From SLRI01 sp964393275 (GTDB lineage: Bacteria > Pseudomonadota > Alphaproteobacteria > Geminicoccales > Geminicoccaceae): a DNA stretch of 64,000 nucleotides. Of this stretch, positions 1-7,478 are shown one piece after another; position 1 is the first letter of the stretch; each line of letters starts with the position of its first letter. The position numbers and the translations under genes are program-made. The notes beneath the pieces were generated by a model. It searched no databases. It was given only the letters and a program-made list of their open reading frames with translations, and was not told where the DNA came from. The stretch lies in contig CAYMTA010000009.1 of NCBI GenBank assembly GCA_964393275.1, positions 54,807-118,806 of the forward strand, given 5' to 3'.

Positions 1-93
1 TCGGGCACCGCCTATGTCCGGGTGTCGTCGGAAGGCGGCGGCCCGATCACCTTGCCCGGCGTCAGCGCCACGGTTGTCCACAGCGGCAAGTGA
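1..93 (+). CDS. C-terminal fragment of an unidentified protein (runs off left edge)
   Basis: An open frame runs from base 1 to a TGA at 91-93 and gives 30 residues ending in VVHSGK. It has no start in the window. The stretch is rich in Gly, Val, Ser and Thr, with alternating hydrophobic residues as in a beta-structured or exported protein, but nothing identifies a family. It faces the end of the TPR glycosyltransferase on the other strand, 14 bases away, so the two are convergent. It could also be a spurious frame; the only support is its open frame and its fit to the gene spacing. Confidence 0.4.
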   Translation, partial: SGTAYVRVSSEGGGPITLPGVSATVVHSGK

Positions 94-107
94 GCTCGGA
101 TCAACCT

Positions 108-2318
108 CTACGTCGAAGCGCGTGATTGGGAGCAAAAGCGCTCCCACATCACGCGCAAGGCCCTTTCGATCTCGTGCCCAAAGAGCCGCTGATCGCAAAG
201 CGCCGAGCTTGCCATGGCTTGGCGCTGGGCCGCGCGATAATCGGCGAGACGCAATGGCTCCGTTGCCAGGCGGATGGCGATAGCAAGGTAGGCATCGGCG
301 TTGCGCGCCACCCATTCCGGACGTCCGATAGCCCGAAGCAGGGTCTCGGTTTGCCTCGACACAGGCTGCCAGCCAGGCATGGTGACGATCGGCACTCCCA
401 TCCACAGGGCTTCGCAGCTCGTCGCCCCACCGCCGAATGGAAACGGATCGAGGGCGATATCGACGTCGCCATACTGGCGCAGCACGGCAGCGTTGTCGGA
501 AACACCACGCAGCTCGAGCCTGCCGTCCGAGACTCCGGCCCCGCGGATGGCCTCGCGTATCCTGGTCGCGACCGATGGATTGTCCAATGACGGCGACTTC
601 AGGATAAGACGGGCAGTTGGCAACCGCTGGAGCAACCGGCACCAAAGCGCCAGCACTTCTCCTGTGAGCTTCGCCACATTGTTGAAGCTACCGAAGGTGA
701 TCCAGCCCTGGCGCAGCACGGGGGGCTCGGCGGGTTCCGGTGCGGTTGCCGGCGGCTCGTAGCAGAAGCGGCTGGGCGACAGGCGGATTACCCGTTCCGC
801 GAAGAGCCCCTCCTCGCCCGGTGCAACGGCCACCTCGTCCATGATCGCATAATCGATCGCCTCCAGGCCGGTGGTGAACGGATAACCCAGCCAGGTTGCC
901 TGGACCGGAGCCGGCTTGAGCGCGAAGCACCCGAGCCGGTTAAGCGCCGTGTGCCCGGATATGTCGATCAGGATGTCGATGCCGTCGGCGCGCACCTGCT
1001 CGGCCAAACGCCGATCCTCCATGCCGACGACCAAGCGCCAGCCATCCGCCAGCTCCTTGAACCGCGCGGTCATATTGTCTTCGCGGCCATTGCTCGAGTA
1101 GCAGATCACCGTGAAACGGCTGCGATTGAGCGCACGAAAAACAGCCATGAGCCAGTCACTTACCGCATGTCGGCAAAGCTCCGCCGAGACGATTCCGACC
1201 CGTAAGGGGCGAGTGGGGTCGGGGTCGTTCTGCCACTCCGTGAAACGGCCTGTCGGCTGGCCGAACCGTCGTCCCCACGCCGCGTGCTCCCGCGCGAGAT
1301 CCTCCGGATGTTGGCTTGGATCGTAGAGGAGCGTGAGCAGCAGATTGCTATGGATGCGAGGATCATTCGGATCGATCGCGGAGGCACGCCGCAGGGCCGC
1401 CAGCGCATCGTCGATCAAACCCATGTCCCGCTTGATCTTGCCGATATTGTTGTAGGCGAAGGCGAAGTCGGGGCGTCGGGCCAGCACATCTTCATAACCT
1501 GCCAACGCTTCCTCGAAGCGGCCGAGCATCTCCAGCGTTTGAGCCCGATAGAAACGCGCGTCGAATTTCTCGGGGCTCAGCTCCAAGGCTCGGTCGAACG
1601 CAGCGAGCGCCGCCTGTCCCATCCCGTGGTCAATCTCGACCAGACCCAGCCCAATGAGAGCATAGACCGACTCCTCATGCTCCAGTGCCTGATCGAAGGC
1701 GTCCAACCCCTCCGCATAGCGGCCGAGCGCATGCAGGGCGTAACCCTTTTCGGCCCACGCACGACCGTGCTCCGGCGCACGCAGAAGAACAGCGTCGAGA
1801 TCGGCGAGCGCGGCGTCGGGCTCTCCGGCGAGGCGCCGCGCCCCGGCTCGCGCAACGAGAATGTCGATGGAGCCCGGCACGGCCGCTAAGGCGGAATCGG
1901 CGGATGCAATGGCGGCTTCGTGTTGTCCGAGCTCCGCCAGGATGAGGATGCGCCATCGTTGGGCATCGATCATAGTCGGCTCGAGCTCAGTGAGCGACTC
2001 GAGCTTCGCCAGGGCGTCAGCACTGCGCCCAAAAGCGGTGAGGAGGATGGCAAGATTGTGCAAGGCCGAGACATAGCGCGGGTCCAAGGTGATTGCCCGC
2101 TCATAGGCTGCTATCGCCTCGGCCGGTTGCCCGATCGCGGTCAGGATGAACGCCTGAACACCATGGACGCGGGCGTACTCCGGATCCGCTTGGCTCGCCT
2201 CTCGCCAAAAGGCCTCGGCGCGGTCGTTCTCTCCCTGGTTGCACGCCGCCACGGCCAGATCGAGAAGCATGTCCAGCTCCGACCGTTCCCCGGACATCGC
2301 ATGGCCAACCTCACGCAT
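108..2318 (-). CDS. TPR-repeat SPINDLY/O-GlcNAc-transferase-like glycosyltransferase (GT41)
   Basis: A 736-residue cytosolic protein. Residues about 15-345 are tandem tetratricopeptide repeats, with units such as AYERAITLDPRYVSALHNLA and recurring A/P/Y positions. Residues about 370-720 match the GT41 catalytic region: LRVGIVSAEL, DISGHTALNRL, PVQATWLGYPFTTGL, then DPFPFGGGATSCEALWMG and GVPIVTMPG. GT41 enzymes transfer a sugar from a UDP-sugar to Ser/Thr or Asn of proteins; bacterial members often sit beside the surface protein they modify. The small exported proteins just upstream on the same strand are candidate substrates (inference only). Start is ATG at 2318; a second ATG at 2297 is possible. 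A terminator separates it from the gene upstream, so it probably has its own promoter between 2319 and 2381. Confidence 0.88.
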   Translation of the reverse strand: MREVGHAMSGERSELDMLLDLAVAACNQGENDRAEAFWREASQADPEYARVHGVQAFILTAIGQPAEAIAAYERAITLDPRYVSALHNLAILLTAFGRSADALAKLESLTELEPTMIDAQRWRILILAELGQHEAAIASADSALAAVPGSIDILVARAGARRLAGEPDAALADLDAVLLRAPEHGRAWAEKGYALHALGRYAEGLDAFDQALEHEESVYALIGLGLVEIDHGMGQAALAAFDRALELSPEKFDARFYRAQTLEMLGRFEEALAGYEDVLARRPDFAFAYNNIGKIKRDMGLIDDALAALRRASAIDPNDPRIHSNLLLTLLYDPSQHPEDLAREHAAWGRRFGQPTGRFTEWQNDPDPTRPLRVGIVSAELCRHAVSDWLMAVFRALNRSRFTVICYSSNGREDNMTARFKELADGWRLVVGMEDRRLAEQVRADGIDILIDISGHTALNRLGCFALKPAPVQATWLGYPFTTGLEAIDYAIMDEVAVAPGEEGLFAERVIRLSPSRFCYEPPATAPEPAEPPVLRQGWITFGSFNNVAKLTGEVLALWCRLLQRLPTARLILKSPSLDNPSVATRIREAIRGAGVSDGRLELRGVSDNAAVLRQYGDVDIALDPFPFGGGATSCEALWMGVPIVTMPGWQPVSRQTETLLRAIGRPEWVARNADAYLAIAIRLATEPLRLADYRAAQRQAMASSALCDQRLFGHEIERALRVMWERFCSQSRAST

Positions 2319-2381
2319 CCCGTTTCCGCAAGCCTTCCCAGCTTCCTGTCAAATATAGCAAACGGCAGACGCCCCACGCAC

Positions 2382-2418
2382 AAAAAAGAAGAGCCCCATC
2401 TTGTGATGAGGCTCTTCT
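2382..2418 (-). terminator. Rho-independent terminator of the 2498-2872 gene
   Basis: Read leftwards, a 14-bp stem (2405-2418 with 2387-2400, one mismatch) closed by a 4-base loop (2401-2404) is followed by a run of T (A run at 2382-2387 on the + strand). This is a classic intrinsic terminator for minus-strand transcription. It lies about 80 bases after the stop of the small exported protein and before the glycosyltransferase start. Confidence 0.85.
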
Positions 2419-2497
2419 GACTTCAACAGCGATGCATCCGCTGTTCTAGGTCAGCCAGGCAACGCTTTCACGTCCCTGCCCGACCCGACAGGATGGC

Positions 2498-2872
2498 TCA
2501 CGGTTGTGAGAACGACACCGAGCCGCTAACCGCCAAGGTGCCGCCCGAACGAACCCGACCGTTGTTGTTCAGGGAAGCGGCATCAATCTGGTTGGTGGCA
2601 TAACCCTGCGTCGTGCGCACCGAGCTGAGCGAGGTGCCGATGGTGGCCGTGTTCGACGTGTTGCTCTTGCTCTCCGAAATCACGACCGCCTTGGTGGTGT
2701 TCCTGGTACGGACAGGACCGGTGATACCGAGGGCCAAATCCAGATCCAGGTTGAGACCGGCGGTCACACCGTCCATCTGGCTGGCGCTGAGCTTCATGGG
2801 CTCGGCAGCCATGGCGCTGGTCGCCAGCAACGTGACGGCCGCACCGGCGAGAAACAGATTCTTCATCGACAT
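2498..2872 (-). CDS. Small Sec-exported protein with LSASQMDGVTAG motif (paralogue 1)
   Basis: 124 residues. An N-terminal signal peptide (MSMKNLFLAGAAVTLLATS, cleavage near AMA-AEPM) is followed at residues about 25-38 by PMKLSASQMDGVTAG. The rest is a Ser/Thr/Asn/Gly-rich stretch with no Cys. The motif recurs in the two genes upstream on the same strand. The L-x-x-x-[Q/L]-[M/L]-D-x-V-T-A-G pattern resembles the conserved leader core of double-glycine bacteriocin-type precursors, but here it sits behind a Sec signal. The composition after the motif fits an extracellular adhesin- or amyloid-like subunit (inference). ATG at 2872 is preceded by AGGAGAAG. A C39-like peptidase and an outer-membrane channel gene are nearby. 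No known family assigned. Confidence 0.8.
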   Translation of the reverse strand: MSMKNLFLAGAAVTLLATSAMAAEPMKLSASQMDGVTAGLNLDLDLALGITGPVRTRNTTKAVVISESKSNTSNTATIGTSLSSVRTTQGYATNQIDAASLNNNGRVRSGGTLAVSGSVSFSQP

Positions 2873-2949
2873 TGAGGCTTCTCCTAGGTTTTAGTCGGTA
2901 CCGTCCACGACCGATCCATGTTTCGAAAGGTCAGTCGAGAACCTCGTGT

Positions 2950-2977
2950 GTCCGGCCGGGCCATTGCCCGGCCGGAC
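2950..2977 (-). terminator. Strong GC hairpin right after a stop codon
   Basis: A perfect 12-bp inverted repeat (2950-2961 and 2966-2977, loop CATT) begins at the stop codon of the gene at 2977-3330. There is no T run after it in the minus direction. It may act as a transcript-end or mRNA-stabilising hairpin, or reduce read-through into the next small exported protein gene. Confidence 0.5.
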
Positions 2978-3330
2978 TAATTCGCAAAAACACCTGTGAG
3001 GACGCCACCACCACCAGCAGCCGAGGTGATGCCGACCCCGCTGGCCTTGACGGAGGTCTGAGAGATGGCGAGCGCCTGAAAGTCACCCGACGAGGACGGC
3101 GGCGTCAACAACACGCTTCCCTCCGTCTGGGTCAGCGAGACCTGATAGAGGGTGATCGACGCGCCGCGGGCTGTCGCCAGTCCCGTGCGAGAAATCGCAA
3201 AACCACTCCAGAGACCCGCCGCCGTGACCGAATCCAGCGATGCTGCATCCAGCCTGACCGGCTCGCCGGCAAGCGCCACGCTGCCGACGCCAAGGAGGGC
3301 GATGCCCACAAGTCCGTTCAAGATGCGCAT
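2977..3330 (-). CDS. Small Sec-exported protein with LDAASLDSVTAAG motif (paralogue 2)
   Basis: 117 residues from ATG at 3330, chosen over an upstream in-frame start because AGAGGAAAG lies just before it and a signal peptide starts there (MRILNGLVGIALLGVGSVAL, cut near ALA-GEP). Directly after the signal is PVRLDAASLDSVTAAG, the motif of its two neighbours. The remainder is Ala/Gly/Ser/Thr-rich (ISQTSVKASGVGITSAAGGG) without Cys or charged clusters, and mostly differs from its paralogues. This is the pattern of a processed secreted subunit family with a conserved leader and a divergent mature part. No known function. Confidence 0.75.
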   Translation of the reverse strand: MRILNGLVGIALLGVGSVALAGEPVRLDAASLDSVTAAGLWSGFAISRTGLATARGASITLYQVSLTQTEGSVLLTPPSSSGDFQALAISQTSVKASGVGITSAAGGGGVLTGVFAN

Positions 3331-3538
3331 GGGTTGAAACTTTCCTCTGGCACGATCGCAAAGCGACCACGAATTGCTTTCTGTTCCACCCTGACGCGGC
3401 CCAACCGCCCTGCAAGCACTGAATCGAAGCGGGAACTCCAATCCGAACAATAGCTTAGCTGGCTTCTTGGTCGCTGGCAACAGCCCTTTCGGATGATAGC
3501 CGAAGGTGGAACACCGGACATACAGGCTTCGAGGTCAG

Positions 3539-3991
3539 TTAAAAGATCGGGAACTCGCTGGCAACCGATGCCATGCCCACCGCGGCGACCTGCGCCGAGA
3601 AGAAGCCGGAGCCGTTAATTCTGACATTGATCGGAATGGTCCAGACCTTCTGCCCGACGACATTGGTTGCGCCCACGCTCGCCGTTGCGGACGGCGGTGG
3701 TGCCACGCCACCAATGCCTATCGCCTTCGCCACGGCGACGCCCTTCGTGACCGACAGCGACGGATTGCTGGTGCCCACCACGGTGCTCTCGAACGAGGCT
3801 TCCGAGCCCACGGTGCCCCAGGCTTGAGCGGCACCATTCAGCGTGAAGCCGGAGACGGCGCCCGCGGTCACCGAGTCCATCTGGACCGCGTCGAGCCGCA
3901 TGGGCTCGGCGGCCTGCGACGAGACGAGCGGCAGCGCCACACCCAAGGCGGCCAGCAGCGCCGCCCTCTTGGGGAAACCGGAAATCCGCAT
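3539..3991 (-). CDS. Small Sec-exported protein with LDAVQMDSVTAG motif (paralogue 3)
   Basis: 150 residues from ATG at 3991, preceded by AGAGAGGTG. Signal peptide MRISGFPKRAALLAALGVAL (cut near SQA-AEP), then PMRLDAVQMDSVTAG at residues about 29-43, then a Gly/Ala/Val/Ser/Thr-rich mature part with no Cys. It is the first of three same-strand paralogues (order 3991, 3330, 2872) and the closest to the divergent C39 peptidase/outer-membrane gene pair. I infer it is exported to the periplasm and perhaps cut after the A-G of the motif by that peptidase. The low-charge, beta-prone composition would suit a fibre or adhesin subunit. No family assignment. Confidence 0.78.
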   Translation of the reverse strand: MRISGFPKRAALLAALGVALPLVSSQAAEPMRLDAVQMDSVTAGAVSGFTLNGAAQAWGTVGSEASFESTVVGTSNPSLSVTKGVAVAKAIGIGGVAPPPSATASVGATNVVGQKVWTIPINVRINGSGFFSAQVAAVGMASVASEFPIF

Positions 3992-4474
3992 CGCGTTCAC
4001 CTCTCTATACTTCTCTGTCTCAGGCCGTCCTGGCCGAAGGAACCCATCCAACCGATCGCCCCGACATCTAAAATCCGGAGGCCGTGGTGATCAGAACCTT
4101 GTGTGGGGAAGATGCCAGCATTTTCCCCAATCGCGCAACTTGTTCAAAAGGTCATACGACTTTTGAACCATTGAGCCGCGTCGAGGATTAAGCTTAACAG
4201 CCCGACACTTAATGGCTGGATGGAACAAGGAGTGATTTAAACTTATAGTTTAATCGCATCAGCCGCCGATGAACTTCTCGCATCGGGCTGGCACAGCCTG
4301 CCATGCCGGGAGCGCCGACGGACAGGCGATTCTTCGGGTCTGGGGCGCCAGATGGTTGCTTGGTCGCCCGGCGTGGCATTAGGGTAACGACCGGTCGCGT
4401 TCGCCATGAGCGGCATGCGCGGGAGTTGACCGTTTCGACGGTTGATCTCTATCCCGCGTGGAGGAGGGAAAGTT
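3992..4474. promoter_or_regulatory. Divergent intergenic region with two dyads
   Basis: This 483-base gap separates the small exported protein genes (leftward) from the C39 peptidase gene (rightward). It has an AT-richer core at about 4130-4260, unlike its surroundings. The core holds a 9-bp perfect inverted repeat GTTCAAAAG/CTTTTGAAC at 4142-4168 and a 7-bp one TTAAACT/AGTTTAA at 4237-4253. These are plausible binding sites for a regulator of both sides, the nearby LuxR-type protein being the obvious candidate (inference). No convincing -35/-10 pair was identified. Confidence 0.45.
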
Positions 4475-5104
4475 TTGACGCACGCGAGCAGGCGGAGGTT
4501 TCTCGTCGGCGGTGCTCTTTTGGCGATGGGCGCTACCACGCCGGGCTTAGCCGCGGCGCGGTCGGTCGAGAGCCTCAACGAGCGGCGCCACCATCAGGTC
4601 GTGATTCAGGAATTCGACATCAGTTGCGCCGCCGCCGCGCTGGCGACGCTGCTGACCTATCAGCATGGCGACCCCGTAACCGAGCGCCAGATCGCGCTGG
4701 GTCTGATCGATCGGCCGGAATACATCGAGAACCCGGCCTTGATCCGCCTGCGTCAGGGCTTCTCGCTGCTCGACCTGAAGCGCTTCGTGGATGGCCGTGG
4801 CTACGAGGGCATCGGCTTCGGCCAGCTCAGCTACAGCGATCTGCTCGAGCGGGCGCCGATCATCGTGCCACTCGACCTGCACGGCTTTCGACATTTCGTG
4901 GTTTTTCGTGGCGAGCTGGGCGACAGCGTCCTGCTCGCCGACCCGGCTTTCGGCAATCGCACCATGAGCCGGGAACGGTTCGAGCAGGCCTGGATCGATT
5001 TCCCGCAGATCGGCCGGGTCGGCTTTGTCGTCGAGCGGCGCGATGGCCTGATTCCGCCGAACCGCCTGGAGCCGACCTTGGCCGAGTTCCTCGTCATTCG
5101 CTGA
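4475..5104 (+). CDS. Tat-exported C39-like cysteine peptidase (FapD-like)
   Basis: 209 residues from TTG at 4475, chosen because GGAGGAGGG lies 6 bases before it; an earlier in-frame TTG at 4442 lacks such a site. The N-terminus has a twin-arginine signal (SRRRFLVGGALLAMG). The C39 papain-like fold is seen from Gln45 (oxyanion hole) and Cys51 in QEFDISCAAAAL, His140 in GFRHFVVF and Asp156 in LADPAFGN, so the catalytic set looks intact. C39 peptidases cut after small-residue pairs in leader peptides. This one has no ABC transporter domains, so it would act free in the periplasm, as proposed for FapD of the Pseudomonas amyloid system. It is followed by an outer-membrane barrel gene after about 24 bases. 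Likely substrates are the three motif-bearing proteins (inference). Confidence 0.82.
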   Translation: MTHASRRRFLVGGALLAMGATTPGLAAARSVESLNERRHHQVVIQEFDISCAAAALATLLTYQHGDPVTERQIALGLIDRPEYIENPALIRLRQGFSLLDLKRFVDGRGYEGIGFGQLSYSDLLERAPIIVPLDLHGFRHFVVFRGELGDSVLLADPAFGNRTMSRERFEQAWIDFPQIGRVGFVVERRDGLIPPNRLEPTLAEFLVIR

Positions 5105-5128
5105 CCCTCATCAGAAGTGGTAGACTTC

Positions 5129-6307
5129 ATGCACCGTCGGCAACCGACCTCGACACGAGCACCGAACCTGCGGATCACGACCGTGGCGACGGCCGCCCTG
5201 CTGCTGCATTTGTCCGGCCCCGTCGCGGCCCAGGACACAGGCACGGTCAGCGACCAGACCCTGCAGGAGGAGCTCAAGGCTCGCGACGCCGTGATCATCG
5301 AGCTGATGCACCGGGTCGACGAGCTCGAGCGGCGGCTGGGGGGAACGGAGGCGCCACCGGTCGCGGCGAAGGCCGCGCCGGCCCAGCCCGGGGAAGCACC
5401 GCCACCGGTCGAATCCGCCGAGGCGCCAGCCCCGGCACCCGCCTCTCGTGGCCTGATCGATGTCGACGAGCTCGCCGCGGAGCGTGCGCTGGAGCGCACC
5501 CTGGTCGATGTGGGCGCGCTATTGCTGCCCGCCGGCCAGTCGGAGCTCGCGCCGGCGGCCGGCTTCACGCGACGCGATTCGAACTTCCCCACCCTCATCG
5601 GCGGGCAGGTCGTCAATGCGAACACCGAGCGCAACGAATTCGCCTTCGACCTGGGCCTGAGCGTCGGACTGCCCTTCGATTCGCAGTTCGAGCTCAACCT
5701 GCCGTTCGATCTGGTCAACGAGCAGGGCAATCTGGACATCAACGGGGGCGTCGCGAGCTCAACCGAGCGCACCGGCTACGGGCTCGGTGACATCACGCTC
5801 GGCTTTGCCAAGACGCTGCTGCGCGAGGGTGAATGGCGGCCCGACCTCGTCGGCCGCGTCGTCTGGGACACGGCCACGGGCGATCAATTCGACGACGGGG
5901 TCTACCTCGGCAACGGCTTTCACCAGGTCAGCGGGCAGCTCGTCGCCGTCAAGCGCCAGGACCCGCTCGCCTTCGTCGGCGGCTTCACCTACAGCTACGC
6001 GTTCGAGGACGACGATATCAAGCTGGGCAGCGAGTATGCCTTGTCGCTGGGCGCGGCCCTGGCCCTCAGCCCCGAGACATCGCTGAACGTCGCCCTCAAT
6101 CAGACCTATTCCGACGATATCGAGGTCGACGGCGAGAAGGTCAACGGCAGCGATCAGCTGGCCGCCAGCTTCGACTTCGGCGGCTCGGCGATTATCGCGC
6201 CGCGCACGCTCTTCAGGTTGAACACCAGCATCGGCCTGACCGATGACGCGCCCGACTACTCCGTCCGCGCCACGGTTGCCTACCGCTTCAACACACCATT
6301 CTTCTGA
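5129..6307 (+). CDS. FapF-like outer-membrane protein: coiled coil plus beta-barrel
   Basis: About 392 residues; a GTG at 5117 is an alternative start. It begins with a signal peptide (hydrophobic stretch TTVATAALLLHLSG, cut near VAAQ). A short coiled coil follows at about 44-72 (LQEELKARDAVIIELMHRVD), then an Ala/Pro linker, a helical segment at about 108-130, and a long run of alternating-pattern strands ending in AYRFNTPFF, with the terminal Phe typical of outer-membrane barrels. This order (coiled coil, plug-like helix, barrel) is that of FapF, the amyloid exporter. Family members without a coiled coil are usually called transporter or MetA-pathway phenol-degradation proteins, so that is the alternative. 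Its 3' end overlaps the LuxR gene on the other strand by 20 bases. Confidence 0.7.
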   Translation: MHRRQPTSTRAPNLRITTVATAALLLHLSGPVAAQDTGTVSDQTLQEELKARDAVIIELMHRVDELERRLGGTEAPPVAAKAAPAQPGEAPPPVESAEAPAPAPASRGLIDVDELAAERALERTLVDVGALLLPAGQSELAPAAGFTRRDSNFPTLIGGQVVNANTERNEFAFDLGLSVGLPFDSQFELNLPFDLVNEQGNLDINGGVASSTERTGYGLGDITLGFAKTLLREGEWRPDLVGRVVWDTATGDQFDDGVYLGNGFHQVSGQLVAVKRQDPLAFVGGFTYSYAFEDDDIKLGSEYALSLGAALALSPETSLNVALNQTYSDDIEVDGEKVNGSDQLAASFDFGGSAIIAPRTLFRLNTSIGLTDDAPDYSVRATVAYRFNTPFF

Positions 6308-7088
6308 CGGCCGCGAGGTGGCGTTGCGCCAGGAGCGCCACCTCGGTCCGGTTCTTGGCATTCAGTCGCCGCATGATCTGCCGGACATGCACCTTGACGG
6401 TGCTCTCGGTCATCCGCAGGCGGGTGGCGATCACCTTGTTCGGATGCCCTTCCTGGAGGATCTCCAGAACATCGACCTGCCGCGGCGTCAGCTCTTGTGA
6501 CAGCGCCGGGCCGTCCGGGGCCGACTCGCTCGCCACGTCGCCGAGGGCGGGACGTCCCTCCTGCCTGAGCCACTGGCTGACGAGATCGCCCGGCACGAAC
6601 ATGCCGCCGGCCTGCACCAGGGACAGCGCCCTGCACATCAGCGGCGCCTCCTCGGAGGTCGCGATGAAACCCATCGCACCGGCCGCCAGGGCGTTGCGCG
6701 CCTCCTCCGGCTCGGTGCGATCGGACAGCACGACCACCGGCACCGAGTCGTGGTTGCCGACGAGGCGATCGAGGTCCGCGCGGGTGGCCGGGTCGTCGAT
6801 CGACAGGCTGCCGACACTGTAGATGATCAGCGAGGGCCGGCCTTCCGGGGGCAGACCCTCGCGGGTCAGCTCGTCGACGGACACGGCGACGATCTGCTGG
6901 CTGAGCGCATCCGAGGCGCAGAGATAGCGCGAGATGCAAACCCGGCTGAACGGCCGGGGGTCGACGAGAGCCAGCCAGGGGTCGGGGCGCGGGGCAACCC
7001 CTGCTGGGACCGCACGAATCGCCCCGGAGGCTCTCGTTAGGGTGTCAGTGCCTGGCAGTGGATTGTTCGCTGATGACGTCGCTAACAT
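6288..7088 (-). CDS. LuxR-family response-regulator-like protein with degenerate receiver
   Basis: 266 residues from ATG at 7088, preceded by AAGGGGAGCG; a TTG at 7118 is less likely. The C-terminus is a LuxR/NarL helix-turn-helix: LTPRQVDVLEILQEGHPNKV then IATRLRMTESTVKVHVRQIM. The N-terminal half has receiver-like strands (WLALVDPRPFSR, PSLIIYSVGSLS, PVVVLSD, AAGAMGFIA), but the strand that normally ends in the phosphoacceptor Asp reads IIYSVGS. It therefore probably does not work by classical phosphorylation. It is convergent with the barrel gene and likely controls the secretion island, as CsgD- or NarL-type proteins do for surface structures (inference). Confidence 0.8.
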   Translation of the reverse strand: MLATSSANNPLPGTDTLTRASGAIRAVPAGVAPRPDPWLALVDPRPFSRVCISRYLCASDALSQQIVAVSVDELTREGLPPEGRPSLIIYSVGSLSIDDPATRADLDRLVGNHDSVPVVVLSDRTEPEEARNALAAGAMGFIATSEEAPLMCRALSLVQAGGMFVPGDLVSQWLRQEGRPALGDVASESAPDGPALSQELTPRQVDVLEILQEGHPNKVIATRLRMTESTVKVHVRQIMRRLNAKNRTEVALLAQRHLAAVRRMVC

Positions 7089-7478
7089 GATCGTCTCGCT
7101 CCCCTTCGATCCCGGCAACCAAAGTGGTAGGCGGAACCCTTGCAGCTACGGGGCACTTAACCCTACCGATCGAGACGAGCATCTCCGGTAGAGTCTTTAT
7201 GCTTAAGGCGCATTAATACAATCGATGAAATCGTCATCTTTTGCAAGGGAGTATCGCTCACTCCCGCTGTAGAATAGTACCTACGGCGATGTTCAACCAT
7301 CGGGCAATCGGCGCAATGACGCTGCGCCTTAATCGTCCATTAGCTTCATGGAATATCTCCGACTTAACCAAAGGTAGTGGGCCGCAGGTGAGAAAGCTCG
7401 CGGTACGATCGAATGCTCCTGCCGACGCACGTCGCCCGGCAATTGCCGCGTTCACGCTACGGTTGCTGTTTTCACATT
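7089..7478. other. Gene-free stretch upstream of the LuxR-type gene
   Basis: About 390 bases without a convincing gene. An AT-rich patch at about 7180-7290 (for example GCATTAATACAATCGATG) stands out from the GC-rich surroundings and probably holds the promoter of the LuxR-type gene, which reads leftwards from 7088. Short open frames here (for example 7258-7491, minus) lack a ribosome site or any recognisable feature. Confidence 0.4.

Noticed and set aside
2950..2977. Full intrinsic terminator after the paralogue-2 gene
   Set aside because: The hairpin is perfect but no T run follows; kept only as a hairpin of lower confidence.
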